Shown in pieces: positions 1 through 8,887 of a stretch of DNA of 64,000 bases. Origin of the DNA: Streptomonospora mangrovi (GTDB taxonomy: Bacteria; Actinomycetota; Actinomycetes; Streptosporangiales; Streptosporangiaceae); assembly GCF_027604915.1 (NCBI RefSeq), contig NZ_JAJAQC010000036.1, positions 1-64,000 of the forward strand, written 5' to 3'. Under the pieces are notes generated by a model. That model did not search any database. It saw nothing but the letters and a program-made list of their open reading frames with translations, and was not told the origin of the DNA. Made by a program: the position numbers and the translations under genes. Numbering within the stretch: position 1 is the stretch's first letter; every line of letters begins with the position of its first letter.

Positions 1-40
1 GCGCCCCGCGCCAGGCGCGAAGCGCCCCCGCGCGGGGCGC
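1..40. terminator. GC-rich hairpin at the left edge
   Basis: Bases 1-10 and 31-40 are perfect 10-bp inverted arms around a 20-base centre. The stem may extend beyond the window. It lies downstream of the minus-strand PH-domain gene that ends at 172, so it could terminate that operon. There is no T-run, as is common in actinomycetes. Confidence 0.45.
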
Positions 41-171
41 CGGGTAGGGACCAGTGCCGCTCTCGCAAGGCCGAGGAGGGAGTCAGGGTGGTTCCCTGTC
101 GACCGACGAGAACGCAGCGAGAGTGGTGCTGGGGCGCCCGCGCAGTAGGGCGAGTATCCATAAAACACGCC
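41..171. other. noncoding stretch with nested inverted repeats
   Basis: No convincing ORF. Arms CTCTCGC (60-66) and GCGAGAG (117-123) enclose a second hairpin, CAGGG (84-88) with CCCTG (94-98). Nested pairing of this kind fits a structured RNA or a long 3' untranslated region of the PH-domain operon. I do not recognise a known RNA family. Confidence 0.35.
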
Positions 172-2064
172 CTAGCCTCGGGGCGGCGCGGGGTCGGCGG
201 CGGGCTCGCGCACCACGAACGGGCGCACCATGTCGGGGGTGACCCCTTCGGCGAAGGCCACCGACTCCGCCATGTCGGCGTCGATCGCGGTGTAGCCGCC
301 CGGACCCGCGCCCACCGCCAGTTGCAGGTTCACCAGGTCGGTGCGGCGCTGGAAAAGCGACTGCTGCCACTTCCAGCCGATGATCGCCTCGCGGTGCACC
401 ACGGACTGCTCGCGGTGCAGCGACCCCGAGCGCACGCTGACCTGGTGGGCGTCGGCCCCGTGGCCGAGGTTGCGGTACCGGTCGACGCCCAGGGGGACGC
501 CCAGCAGGGCCAGCACGCCCAGGGCGACGGCCACCCACGTCGGCGCCGTGAACGCGGCCACGGCCGCGGCGGCGGCGAAGGGCGCCACGGCCCGGAACAG
601 CCGGCGGCCCAGCGCCGCGCGCGGGTGGCGCAGCAGCGGGCCGGTGAACGGCAGCAGCGCCCGCTCCACGACCGACTCCACGGTGGCGCGCGGCCCCATC
701 GGCAGCAGGGCGGCGCGGGTGGCGGTCTGGCCCAGACCGGTCACCACGGCGCGCAGCCGCACGACCCGGCGCAGCCGCTCCAGCGGGTTGTCCCACAGTT
801 CGTGACCCCGGATGCGGCGCAGTTCCAGGGTGACGCTCTGGCGGGTGAACAGGCCGCGCTCGGTCACCAGCGCGTGGCCGCGCCGGCGGAGGGTGAACTG
901 CCAGTGGGCGATGGCGTAGGAGACGACCGCGAAGACCGGCATGGCCGCCAGCACCACGAGCAGCAGCGCCACGGCGATGAGCACCAGCAGCAGGGTGCCG
1001 CCCTCGGAGGTGCGCAGGTAGAGGTCGCGGGCCAACTCGCCGGCGTCCTGGACGCTGCGCTCGGCGGCGGCGTCGCCCAGGCCCTGGCTGACCACGCCCG
1101 AGACCGCCGCCAGCGCGGCGAAGGGGGTCAGCAGGTAGGCCAGGCTCAGCACCGCGTAGAAGTACCAGCTCAGCGGCATGGTGAAGTACGTCTCGGTGTC
1201 GGCGTCGCCGTCGCCGTCGTCGCCGGGGGCGGTCCCCGCCGGTGCGGCGGCGGGCGCACCCGGCGCGCCCGCCGCGGCGCCCTCGGCCACTGCGGCGCCC
1301 TCGGCGAGGACCGGTGCGCCGGCCGGTGCGGCGCTCTCGCCGCGCAGCACCGCCCGCCGGTGCAGCAGCACCCGGCGCAGCCGTTCGGCCTCGGCGGCGG
1401 TGACGGCGTCGAGCTTGCCCTCTTCGCTGGCCTCGCCGCCGGCCGCCGCCTCGACGCGGACCACGGCCAGGCCGAGCACGCGGTGCAGCAGGGTGGCGGT
1501 GATGTCCACGCCCCGGATGCGCTCCAGGGGAATGGACCGGCGCGAGCGGCTGATCAGGCCGCGCCGGATCTCCAGGCGGTCGGCGCTGACCTGGTAGCGG
1601 AAGGTGCGCCAGGTGACCAGGCCGCCGACGAGCATGGCGACGATGGCGGCGCCGGTGCTGCCCAGCACCCAGGGGTTGACGCTGTAGGTGCCGGCCACCA
1701 GCGCGATGACCACGGGCACCAGGAAGTTGCGCAGGTAGGCGATGGGCGCGGTGACCATCGTCAGCGCGCTGAGCCGACGGGCCGGCTCGGGCGGCGGCAC
1801 GGCGGCGGGGGCCTCGGGCGGCGGCGCGCCGCCGGAGGCGTCGGCGGGGGCGTCGGTCTCCGCCGGCGGGCGCGCGGGGTCGGGGACCCGCTCCCCGGCC
1901 TCGGGCCGGTCCGGGGCGGGGCCGCCTGCCGCTCCCGGCGGGTGTCCCGGCTGCTCAGGGCCGGGGCCGCCGGCCCCGGGCTTCCGGGGCGGCTCGTGTG
2001 GCCGCTCGGCGGACGGCCCAGGGGTCGGCTCGTGGGGCGGCTCGGTGGGGCCGGGGCCGCTCAC
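172..2064 (-). CDS. PH domain-containing membrane protein (YdbT-like)
   Basis: A 630-residue protein of the bacterial PH (bPH2/DUF304) family. A proline-rich, probably disordered N-terminal stretch of about 70 residues is followed by repeated units, each made of a hydrophobic hairpin and a bPH2 domain with RR(S/I)-type basic strands. The GTG start at 2064 overlaps the stop of the upstream PH gene by 4 bp (GTGA), which decides the start and implies translational coupling. This arrangement matches the ydbS-ydbT pair of Firmicutes and actinomycetes, whose members are membrane proteins of unclear role, in Bacillus linked to resistance to some antibiotics. A long Ala/Pro/Gly linker interrupts the middle. 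Confidence 0.85.
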   Translation of the reverse strand: MSGPGPTEPPHEPTPGPSAERPHEPPRKPGAGGPGPEQPGHPPGAAGGPAPDRPEAGERVPDPARPPAETDAPADASGGAPPPEAPAAVPPPEPARRLSALTMVTAPIAYLRNFLVPVVIALVAGTYSVNPWVLGSTGAAIVAMLVGGLVTWRTFRYQVSADRLEIRRGLISRSRRSIPLERIRGVDITATLLHRVLGLAVVRVEAAAGGEASEEGKLDAVTAAEAERLRRVLLHRRAVLRGESAAPAGAPVLAEGAAVAEGAAAGAPGAPAAAPAGTAPGDDGDGDADTETYFTMPLSWYFYAVLSLAYLLTPFAALAAVSGVVSQGLGDAAAERSVQDAGELARDLYLRTSEGGTLLLVLIAVALLLVVLAAMPVFAVVSYAIAHWQFTLRRRGHALVTERGLFTRQSVTLELRRIRGHELWDNPLERLRRVVRLRAVVTGLGQTATRAALLPMGPRATVESVVERALLPFTGPLLRHPRAALGRRLFRAVAPFAAAAAVAAFTAPTWVAVALGVLALLGVPLGVDRYRNLGHGADAHQVSVRSGSLHREQSVVHREAIIGWKWQQSLFQRRTDLVNLQLAVGAGPGGYTAIDADMAESVAFAEGVTPDMVRPFVVREPAADPAPPRG

Positions 2065-2576
2065 GTGGCGTCGTCCCGCAGTTCGGTGGCGCGCTCGGCC
2101 AGTTCCTCGGAGATGCGCTGGGCGTCGGCGGCGTCGAGCCCCGCGATGGTGGTCGACCCGGCGTGGGAGGCGGTCTGGATCTCCAGGGTGGCCACCCGGA
2201 ACAGCCGCTCCATCCAGCCCTGGCGGTGGTCGACGGTCTGGATGCGGCTGACCGGGACCAACTGCCACTGCCGGCTCAGCCAGCCGGTGCGGGTGTAGAC
2301 GACGTCGGCGGTGACCTCCCACCGGTGCACGCGGTAGCGCCAGCGCGGGGCGACCACCGCGCGGACCAGCGCGTAGGCGCCGTAGAGGCCGGGCAGCCAC
2401 CAGGCGTAGCGCAGCACGGGGTCGGGTACCCAGAACCACGACGCCGCGCGCAGTCCCCAGGCCGCGGCGCACAGCAGTGCGGTGACGATCACGGCCGACA
2501 CGGCCATCTGGAGGGTCCACATCGTGACCGATCTTCGGGAAACACGATGTGCGGGGGATCTCAGTCGAGTCGTCAC
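2061..2576 (-). CDS. PH domain-containing membrane protein (YdbS-like)
   Basis: A 171-residue protein. Two hydrophobic segments near residues 20-70 are followed by one bPH2 domain whose typical strand pattern reads RYRVHRWEVTADVVYTR and later VPVSRIQTVDHRQGW. It is the short partner of the larger PH protein directly downstream and shares a 4-bp overlap with it. Probably a small inner-membrane subunit of the same complex. The start could instead be the ATG 18 codons further in, since the first residues are basic and not hydrophobic. Confidence 0.85.
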   Translation of the reverse strand: MTTRLRSPAHRVSRRSVTMWTLQMAVSAVIVTALLCAAAWGLRAASWFWVPDPVLRYAWWLPGLYGAYALVRAVVAPRWRYRVHRWEVTADVVYTRTGWLSRQWQLVPVSRIQTVDHRQGWMERLFRVATLEIQTASHAGSTTIAGLDAADAQRISEELAERATELRDDAT

Positions 2577-2614
2577 GGCACGAGTGTAGAGGGGGCGGCG
2601 TCGGCGGCGTCCGC

Positions 2615-2691
2615 GTCAGCGCCGCCGGGCGGCGGGCGCCCGCGCTGACGGCCGCCTGTCAGCGCCGCGCACCCGTTATCAGCGCTTTGTC
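2615..2691. promoter_or_regulatory. cluster of GTCAGCGC repeats upstream of the ABC exporter
   Basis: GTCAGCGC occurs at 2615-2622 and 2658-2665, inverted at 2642-2649, and as ATCAGCGC at 2678-2685. The last two direct copies are 20 bp apart (about two helical turns). The stretch sits between the divergent PH-domain genes and the DrrAB-type operon, where an operator would be expected. No regulator gene lies next to it. Confidence 0.45.
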
Positions 2692-2738
2692 AGTACCGGT
2701 GACCAGACTTGAGGCATGAACGGACGTTGGGAGGAACG

Positions 2739-3728
2739 ATGACTCACGCCATCCATGTGGAGGGCCTGGTCAAGAGGTTCAAGGGGAACACGGCGCTGGA
2801 CGGCGTGGACCTGACCGCCCGCACCGGGGCCGTCCTGGGCGTGCTGGGCCCCAACGGTTCGGGCAAGACCACCACGGTCCGCATCCTGGCCACGCTGCTG
2901 CGGCCCGACGGCGGCCGGGCGCTGGTGGCCGGTCACGACGTCGTGCGCGAACCCCACGCGGTGCGCCGCCTGATCGGGCTGACCGGCCAGTACGCCGCCG
3001 TTGACGAGGACCTGAGCGGCACCCAGAACCTCGTGCTGATCGCCCGCCTGCTGGGGTTCTCGCGGCCCGACTCCCGGGCGCGCGCCGCCGAACTCCTCGA
3101 CCGCTTCGCGCTGAGCGACGCCGCCGACCGCGCGGCCAAGACCTACTCCGGCGGCATGCGCCGCCGGCTCGACCTCGCGGCGAGCCTGGTGGGCCGCCCC
3201 AGCCTGCTCTATTTGGACGAGCCCACCACCGGTCTGGACCCCCACAGCCGCAACGAGCTGTGGGACGTCGTGCGCGACCTCGTGCGCGACGGCGTCACCG
3301 TGCTGCTGACCACGCAGTATCTGGAGGAGGCCGACCAGCTCGCCGACGACATCGTGGTCCTCGACCGGGGCCGCGTCATCAGCGAGGGCACCCCCGACCA
3401 GCTCAAGACCCGCGCGGGCTCCCAGGTGCTCCAGGTCCGCCCGGTGGAGGCCGCGCGGCTGCCCGAGGCCGCCCGGATCGTGGAGGCCGTCACCGGCGCC
3501 GAGGTCCGCTCGGGCGACGGCGCGGCCAACGCCTCGGTCAGCGACACCGCCGTGCTGCCCGAGGTCGTGCGCCGCCTTGACGACGCGGGCGTGCAGGTGG
3601 CCGAGCTGACCCTGCGCAAGCCCAGCCTTGACGAGGTCTTCCTGGCCCTGACCGGCCACACCGCCGAACCCGCCCCGGCCCAGGACGATCCCGCCGGCGC
3701 CGACCACACCGAGAGGACCCACGCATGA
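2739..3728 (+). CDS. ABC transporter ATP-binding protein, daunorubicin-resistance (DrrA) family
   Basis: A 329-residue ATPase that would energise export through the membrane protein encoded next. Walker A is GPNGSGKTT (about residue 36), the signature is YSGGMRRR, and Walker B is LLYLDEPTTGLDP. The C-terminal 90 residues match the DrrA-type extension (DUF4162). The ATG at 2739 is preceded by GGGAGGAA at good spacing; an in-frame ATG 30 bases upstream lacks this. The gene overlaps the permease by 4 bp (ATGA), so the two form an operon. DrrAB relatives export hydrophobic drugs or lipids; the substrate here cannot be told from sequence. Confidence 0.93.
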   Translation: MTHAIHVEGLVKRFKGNTALDGVDLTARTGAVLGVLGPNGSGKTTTVRILATLLRPDGGRALVAGHDVVREPHAVRRLIGLTGQYAAVDEDLSGTQNLVLIARLLGFSRPDSRARAAELLDRFALSDAADRAAKTYSGGMRRRLDLAASLVGRPSLLYLDEPTTGLDPHSRNELWDVVRDLVRDGVTVLLTTQYLEEADQLADDIVVLDRGRVISEGTPDQLKTRAGSQVLQVRPVEAARLPEAARIVEAVTGAEVRSGDGAANASVSDTAVLPEVVRRLDDAGVQVAELTLRKPSLDEVFLALTGHTAEPAPAQDDPAGADHTERTHA

Positions 3729-4552
3729 GCGCCGTGAACACGGCGGAGCGCTCGCCGCTGTCGGCCGGCCCCGCCACCGCGCAGCGCATCACCCCGCTGG
3801 GCACCGTGCGCCACGGCGCGCTGCTGACCTGGCGCAGCCTGCTGAAGATCCAGCGCAACCCCGAAGAGGTCCTGGGGTTGACCTTCATGCCGCTGATGTT
3901 CGTCGCCCTGTTCGTGTTCGTCTTCGGCGAGGCGATGATGGGCGACTGGCGGGCCTACCGCGACCTCATCACGCCGGGCATCATCTCCCAGTCGGTCATC
4001 TTCGCCACCATCGGCACCGGCGTGGCGCTGAACTCCGACATCGAGAAGGGCATCTTCGACCGGTTCCGGTCGCTGCCGATCGCCCGCTCGGCCCCGCTGA
4101 TCGGCGCCATCCTGGGCGACCTCGTGCGCTACCTGCTCACCGTCATCATGGTGGTGCTGGTGGCCATGCTGATCGGCTACCGCCCCGAGGGCGGCGCGGT
4201 GGGGCTGGTGGCGGCCACCGCCGTGGTCATGGTGTTCGCCTTCGCGCTGTGCTGGCTGTCGGCGTTCATGGGGCTGCTGCTGCGCACCCCGATGGCGGTC
4301 AACATCTTCGGCTCCATCTGGATGTTCCCGCTGACCTTCGCCAGCTCGGCGTTCGTGCCCACCGAGCGCATGCCCGGGTTCATGCAGACCTTCGCGGAGT
4401 TCAACCCGGTCACCCACGTCATCGACGCCATGCGGGCGCTGCTGGAGGGTCAGCCCGCCGGCGAGCCGCTGCTGTGGGTGGCGGGCTGGAGCGTGCTGCT
4501 CACCGCCGTGTTCTTCCCGCTGGCCACCCGCGCCTACCGGCGCCGCGCCTGA
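3725..4552 (+). CDS. ABC-2 type permease, DrrB family
   Basis: A 275-residue integral membrane protein and partner of the preceding ATPase. About 40 cytoplasmic residues are followed by six predicted membrane segments, with the ABC-2 signature stretch (FxSSAFVPTERMP) between the fifth and sixth. Its ATG overlaps the stop of the ATPase gene, so translation is coupled. Length and layout match the DrrB family. Together the two probably make a dimeric half-exporter; the substrate is unknown. Confidence 0.93.
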   Translation: MSAVNTAERSPLSAGPATAQRITPLGTVRHGALLTWRSLLKIQRNPEEVLGLTFMPLMFVALFVFVFGEAMMGDWRAYRDLITPGIISQSVIFATIGTGVALNSDIEKGIFDRFRSLPIARSAPLIGAILGDLVRYLLTVIMVVLVAMLIGYRPEGGAVGLVAATAVVMVFAFALCWLSAFMGLLLRTPMAVNIFGSIWMFPLTFASSAFVPTERMPGFMQTFAEFNPVTHVIDAMRALLEGQPAGEPLLWVAGWSVLLTAVFFPLATRAYRRRA

Positions 4553-4570
4553 GCCCTTCCCCCTCCCCTC

Positions 4571-4607
4571 CCCCGCCCGCGCCCGGCATGGCCGCGCGCG
4601 GGCGGGG
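4571..4607 (+). terminator. terminator after the DrrAB operon
   Basis: Perfect 12-bp arms (4571-4582 and 4596-4607) lie 19 bases after the permease stop, with no T-run. Confidence 0.6.
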
Positions 4608-4707
4608 AACCCCCACGGTGCCGTGCGCGTCGGACGGGTGAGCACCGTGAGCGTGTGCGATTGGCTGCGCGCGGCGGTCCCCACCCCCTGCACCGGAAGA
4701 GGACGGC

Positions 4708-5502
4708 ATGGGCATCAAGCGTTTTCTCGCCGCGTTCGGCATCGGCGGCCCCAGTATCGACACCGTCATCGAGCAGCCGCTCGTGCGCCCCGGCGACCGC
4801 CTGGTCGGCCGCGTGGACCTCGTGGGCGGTGAGGTCGAGGCCCGCATCGACGAGATCGCGGTGTCGTTGGCCGCCCGGGTCGAGGTCGAGATCGGCGACC
4901 ACGAGGGCCAGACCACCATGGAGTTCTCCCGGGTCGCCGTCAGCGGCCCGTTCGTGCTGGCCGCCGGGGAGCAGCGGCGGCTGCCGTTCGAGTACCCCGT
5001 CTCCCTCCAGAGCCCGCTGACCGAGGTCGACGGCCGCCCGCTGCCGCGCGCGGCGCTGGGGCTGAGCACCGACGTCGTGATCGGCGGCCAGCCCGACAAG
5101 GGCGACCTCGACCCCGTGCGGGTCGACCCCCTGCCGGCGCAGCGGGCGGTGCTGGAGGCCGTGGACCGGCTCGGGTTCGGCCTGGTCAAGACCGACATCG
5201 AGCACGGCACCCGCCACGGCACCCGCCAGGAGTTCCCGCTCTACCAGGAGTTCGAGTACCGGGCGGCGCCGCGCTACGCCGGTCGGCTCAACGAGATGGA
5301 GCTGTCCTTCGTGGCCGACGACCGCGGGGTCGACGTGCTGATCGAGGTCGACAAGCGCGGCGGGCTGTTCCTGGAGAGCCAGGACCGGTTCGGCCGGTTC
5401 CGGGTCGAGCACGCCGCCGTCGCCGGCGCGGGCACCGACCTCGCCCCCGTGGTGGCCGAGCAGGTGGACTCCCTGCTGCGCCGCCGCGGCCTGTTCGGCT
5501 GA
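4708..5502 (+). CDS. spo0M: Spo0M-family sporulation protein
   Basis: A 264-residue cytoplasmic protein of the Spo0M (SpoOM) family, which has an arrestin-like beta-sandwich fold. The N-terminus (MGIKRFLAAFGIGGPSIDTV) and the repeated PGDRLVGRVDLVGG-type strands are typical. In Bacillus, Spo0M affects entry into sporulation and the cell cycle; in actinomycetes its role is little defined. GGAAGAGGAC precedes the ATG. It stands alone and converges on the SARP regulator gene, whose stop is 13 bp away. Confidence 0.9.
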   Translation: MGIKRFLAAFGIGGPSIDTVIEQPLVRPGDRLVGRVDLVGGEVEARIDEIAVSLAARVEVEIGDHEGQTTMEFSRVAVSGPFVLAAGEQRRLPFEYPVSLQSPLTEVDGRPLPRAALGLSTDVVIGGQPDKGDLDPVRVDPLPAQRAVLEAVDRLGFGLVKTDIEHGTRHGTRQEFPLYQEFEYRAAPRYAGRLNEMELSFVADDRGVDVLIEVDKRGGLFLESQDRFGRFRVEHAAVAGAGTDLAPVVAEQVDSLLRRRGLFG

Positions 5503-5515
5503 GCGGCCCCGCGGG

Positions 5516-8500
5516 TCACGCGCCCGGGGTGCCCGGCCCGGCGGGGCGGGCCGGGCGCCACTCCGCCAGCCAGCCGGCCACCTGCGCGGCCATGGTGGCG
5601 CGGTCGGCGCCGCTGCCCTGGGCGTAGGCGCGGTCGAACTCGTCGGCGCCCAGCAGGTCGCGCGCCCGCCGGCGGCACCGCGCGACCTCGGGGTCGGCGT
5701 CGTTGGGCAGTCCCCGCACGGCCTCGGCGTAGCCCAGGACCACCGCGGCGCGCTCGGGCGCGGCGCCCGCCAGCACCTCGGCCAGCGCCTCCAGGACCTC
5801 GGCGGCGTGCATCTCGCCGATGAAGGGGTTGAGGGTGTCCCAGGCGGCGGCCACCCGGGTGCGGGCCTCGGCGGTGCGGCCCAGCGCCATGGCGGTGCGC
5901 GCCCGCCGCACCTGCACCAGCGGCTCCACCTGGGTGCGCATGACCTCGCTCATGTCCTGGACGGCGGCGGTGAGGTCGGCCAGGTGCTGGTCGGCCGCCA
6001 GGGGGTCGCCGGCCAGCCGGGCGACGTCGGCCTCGCCCACGCGCAGGAACACCCGGGTCTCGGGGTCGGGCAGGGCGCCGCGGGCCACGGCGAGTTCGCG
6101 GCGGGCCTCGGCGACCGCGCCGCGCGCGGCCATCAGCACCGCGCGCCGCACGCGGAACACCGTGGCCAGGCCGGGCAGGTGGAGTTCGTCGGCCAGGCGG
6201 CCGCCCTCGGTGAGGAGTTCGTGTTCGCGCTGGGGGTCGCTGTAGCGCACGACGTCGGCGGCGCAGGTGAGGGCGTGGGCGATGCCCCAGCGGTCGCCGA
6301 TGGCGCGGTAGCGCGCCAGGCCGTCCATCACCCATTCGCGGCCCTGGGCGCCGCGCCCCTGGTGGGAGGCCAGCAGGCCGCCGAACAGCCGGGCGCAGGC
6401 GCGGGTCCAGGGGTCGGGGTGGGTCTGGGCGACGGTGTCCAGCCGGGCCAGGCGGGCGGCGGGGTCGTAGCCGAGCATGCCCAGCAGCAGCGGCAGCGAG
6501 AACAGGGCGGGGTGGTCCTCGGTGTGGTCGCCGGCCTCCAGCAGGATCTCCTCGGCGCGCAGCAGGCTCTTCACCGCGGTGTCGACCAGGGCGGGCTGGT
6601 CGCCGATGACGCTGGTGGTCAGGCACTGGGCGTAGGCGGCGGCGCGCCCGGGCGGCACGCGGTCGCCCACCAGGTCGAGGATCTCGCCGCACCAGCGCAC
6701 GAGGTCGGTCCAGGTGTTGACCATCTGCCAGTACCAGGCGGACCCGGCGACCAGGTCGAGGGCGAGGTCGGTGTCGCGTTCGGCCACGGCCCAGCGCAGC
6801 GCGGCGGTGAGGTTGTCGTGCTCCTGGCGCAGCCGGGTCAGCCACGCCAACTGCTCGGGGCCGCGCAGGTGGGGGTCGGCCTCGCGGAAGAGGTCGCGGA
6901 CGTAGTGGGCCAGGGCGCGGCGCAGCGCGGGCTCCTCGCCGCTTTCGGCCAGGCGCTGGGCGCCGTAGGCGCGCACGGTCTCCAGCATGCGGTAGCGGGG
7001 TTCGGAGTCAGAGTCTTCGGGGACGTCGGCGATCACCAGGGACTTGTCGACCAGCGCGAACAGCACCGACCAGACGTCGGGGCCGCCGCGGAGGTCGCAG
7101 ACGGCCTCGACGGCGTCCAGGGTGGCGCCGCCGGCGAACACCGACAGCCGCCGCAGCAGGGTGCGCTCGGTGTCGTCCAGCAGCTCCCAGCTCCAGTCCA
7201 CGACGGCCTGGAGGGTCTGGTGCTGGGGCAGCGCGAACCGGCTGCCGTTGGTGAGGATGCGGAAGCGGTCGCTGAGCCGGGCGGCCAGGTGGGCCAGCGG
7301 CATGGCGCGCAGCCGGGCGGCGGCGAGTTCGAGGGCCAGCGGCAGGCCGTCGAGTTCGCGGCAGACCCGCACGACGTGCTCGGCGTTGGCGGGGTCGACG
7401 GTGAACTCGGGCAGGACCGCGCGGGCGCGTTCGGCGAACAGGCGCACCGAGGCGTAGTCGCCGGCGCGGTCGGCGGGGGTGTCCTCGGGCGGGAGTTCCA
7501 GGGAGGGGACGCCCAGCAGGCGCTCGCCGGCGATACCGAGGGGTTCGCGGCTGGTGGCCAGGATCCGCAGCCCGGGGCAGGCGGCCAGCAGGCGCTCGGC
7601 GACCTGCGCGGTCTCGGCCACCAGGTGCTCGCAGTTGTCCATGACGACGAGGAGGTCCTGGCGGCCGATGAAGTCGACGACGCGGTCGAGGATGGCGGGG
7701 ACGTGGGCGGTGGCCGAGGACACCGTCATGGCCGCGGAGTCGCCCAGGCCCAGGGCGGCGAGGAGGGCGTGGGGGATGTCGGCGCCCTCGCGCAGCGGCG
7801 CGAGTTCCACGAACCACACGCCGGCGGCGAGGTCGGCGTGGTCCTCCACGAACCGGGCGCCGGCCTCGATGGACAGCCGGGTCTTGCCGGCGCCGCCGGG
7901 GCCGATCAGGGTGACCAGGCGTTCGCGGGCGAGGAGGTCGCGCACCCGGGTCAGCTCGTCCTCGCGGGCGATGAAGCTGGTGAGGTGGTGCGGCAGGCGT
8001 TTGACGGGGGCCGGGCGCGGGGGCGCGGGTGGGGGCGGCGGGGTCTCGCGCCGGGGCGCGGGCGGTGCGGGCGCGGTCAGCTCCCCGCGCAGCAGGCGGA
8101 CGTGCAATCGCTGGATCTGGGGCGAGGGGTCGATGCCGAGGTCGTCGGCCAGGGCGCGGCGCAGCCGGTCGTAGGCGGCGAGCGCGTCGGCCTGGCGCCC
8201 GGCGCCGGCCAGCGCGCGCATGAGGAGTTCGACGGGGCGCTCGGCGTGGGGCTCGCGCGCGGCGGCGGCCTCGATGTCGGGCAGGACGGAGTCGGCGCCG
8301 TGGAGGTCCAGGCGCAGGGTGAGCAGGTCGAGTTCGACGCCGCGGCGGGATTCGGCCAGGCGCACGGCGACGTCGTCGGCGCCGCCGGCGCCCGCGCCGC
8401 TGAGGTCGGCCAGGGCGGGGCCGCGCCACAGCTCCAGCGCCTCGGCCAGGCGCGCGGCGGCGGTGGCGGGATCGCCCTCGGCGCGGGCGCGCCGCCCCTG

Positions 8501-8821
8501 GTCGGCGAGGTCCTCGAAGCGGACGAGGTCGACGCTGCGGGGGTCGACGTCGAGGCGGTACCCGGTGGGGTCGCCGTGCAGCGGCGCCGAGGGCCCCAGG
8601 GCGCGGCGCAGCCGGGAGGCGAGCGCCTGGAGGGCGTTGCCCGCGCTCACGGGGGCGGGTTCGTCGGCCCAGATGCCGCGCACCAGGCGTTCGCTGCGCA
8701 CGGTGCGCCCCGGGGAGAGCAGCAGCAGGACCAGCAGGCGGCGCAGCCGCGTGCCGCCGATGGGGAGCGCCGCGCCGTCGTCGCCGTGCACGACGAGGGG
8801 GCCGAGGATGGAGAACCGCAC
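5516..8821 (-). CDS. AfsR/SARP family transcriptional regulator with NB-ARC ATPase and TPR-like region
   Basis: A 1,101-residue regulator. Residues 1-95 form a winged-helix OmpR-like DNA-binding domain (LGPLVV...RLRRLLVLLLLSPG), residues 100-245 a bacterial transcriptional activation domain, and a proline-rich linker follows. The NB-ARC/STAND ATPase has Walker A GPGGAGKT near residue 310 and Walker B LLVVMDNCEH. The C-terminal 450 residues are helical and TPR-like. This is the AfsR architecture, in which SARPs activate secondary-metabolite genes by binding direct repeats near the -35 region. No biosynthetic cluster is adjacent, so it may act elsewhere. The start is the ATG at 8821, chosen because the family begins with (M)xFxxLGPL. 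Confidence 0.92.
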   Translation of the reverse strand: MRFSILGPLVVHGDDGAALPIGGTRLRRLLVLLLLSPGRTVRSERLVRGIWADEPAPVSAGNALQALASRLRRALGPSAPLHGDPTGYRLDVDPRSVDLVRFEDLADQGRRARAEGDPATAAARLAEALELWRGPALADLSGAGAGGADDVAVRLAESRRGVELDLLTLRLDLHGADSVLPDIEAAAAREPHAERPVELLMRALAGAGRQADALAAYDRLRRALADDLGIDPSPQIQRLHVRLLRGELTAPAPPAPRRETPPPPPAPPRPAPVKRLPHHLTSFIAREDELTRVRDLLARERLVTLIGPGGAGKTRLSIEAGARFVEDHADLAAGVWFVELAPLREGADIPHALLAALGLGDSAAMTVSSATAHVPAILDRVVDFIGRQDLLVVMDNCEHLVAETAQVAERLLAACPGLRILATSREPLGIAGERLLGVPSLELPPEDTPADRAGDYASVRLFAERARAVLPEFTVDPANAEHVVRVCRELDGLPLALELAAARLRAMPLAHLAARLSDRFRILTNGSRFALPQHQTLQAVVDWSWELLDDTERTLLRRLSVFAGGATLDAVEAVCDLRGGPDVWSVLFALVDKSLVIADVPEDSDSEPRYRMLETVRAYGAQRLAESGEEPALRRALAHYVRDLFREADPHLRGPEQLAWLTRLRQEHDNLTAALRWAVAERDTDLALDLVAGSAWYWQMVNTWTDLVRWCGEILDLVGDRVPPGRAAAYAQCLTTSVIGDQPALVDTAVKSLLRAEEILLEAGDHTEDHPALFSLPLLLGMLGYDPAARLARLDTVAQTHPDPWTRACARLFGGLLASHQGRGAQGREWVMDGLARYRAIGDRWGIAHALTCAADVVRYSDPQREHELLTEGGRLADELHLPGLATVFRVRRAVLMAARGAVAEARRELAVARGALPDPETRVFLRVGEADVARLAGDPLAADQHLADLTAAVQDMSEVMRTQVEPLVQVRRARTAMALGRTAEARTRVAAAWDTLNPFIGEMHAAEVLEALAEVLAGAAPERAAVVLGYAEAVRGLPNDADPEVARCRRRARDLLGADEFDRAYAQGSGADRATMAAQVAGWLAEWRPARPAGPGTPGA

Positions 8822-8858
8822 AGGTCCATGATTCCCGATGCCACCAAAGCGGGCTCAA

Positions 8859-8887
8859 CGGGTTTTCGGTGAGCTGTGGAAAACCCG
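8859..8887. promoter_or_regulatory. inverted repeat upstream of the SARP gene
   Basis: CGGGTTTTC (8859-8867) and GAAAACCCG (8879-8887) are perfect 9-bp arms 38 bp upstream of the regulator's start. The AT-rich cores stand out from the surrounding GC-rich DNA. It could be an operator or a 5' leader hairpin. Confidence 0.45.

Noticed and set aside
88-2298. Plus-strand ORF of 736 codons over the PH-domain genes
   Set aside because: Antisense shadow rich in Gly/Arg/Gln/His. The minus-strand frames encode two clear PH-domain proteins.
5807-8872. Plus-strand ORF of 1,021 codons over the SARP regulator
   Set aside because: Shadow of the regulator's codon bias; composition is almost only Gly, Ala, Gln, Val and His, with no domain.
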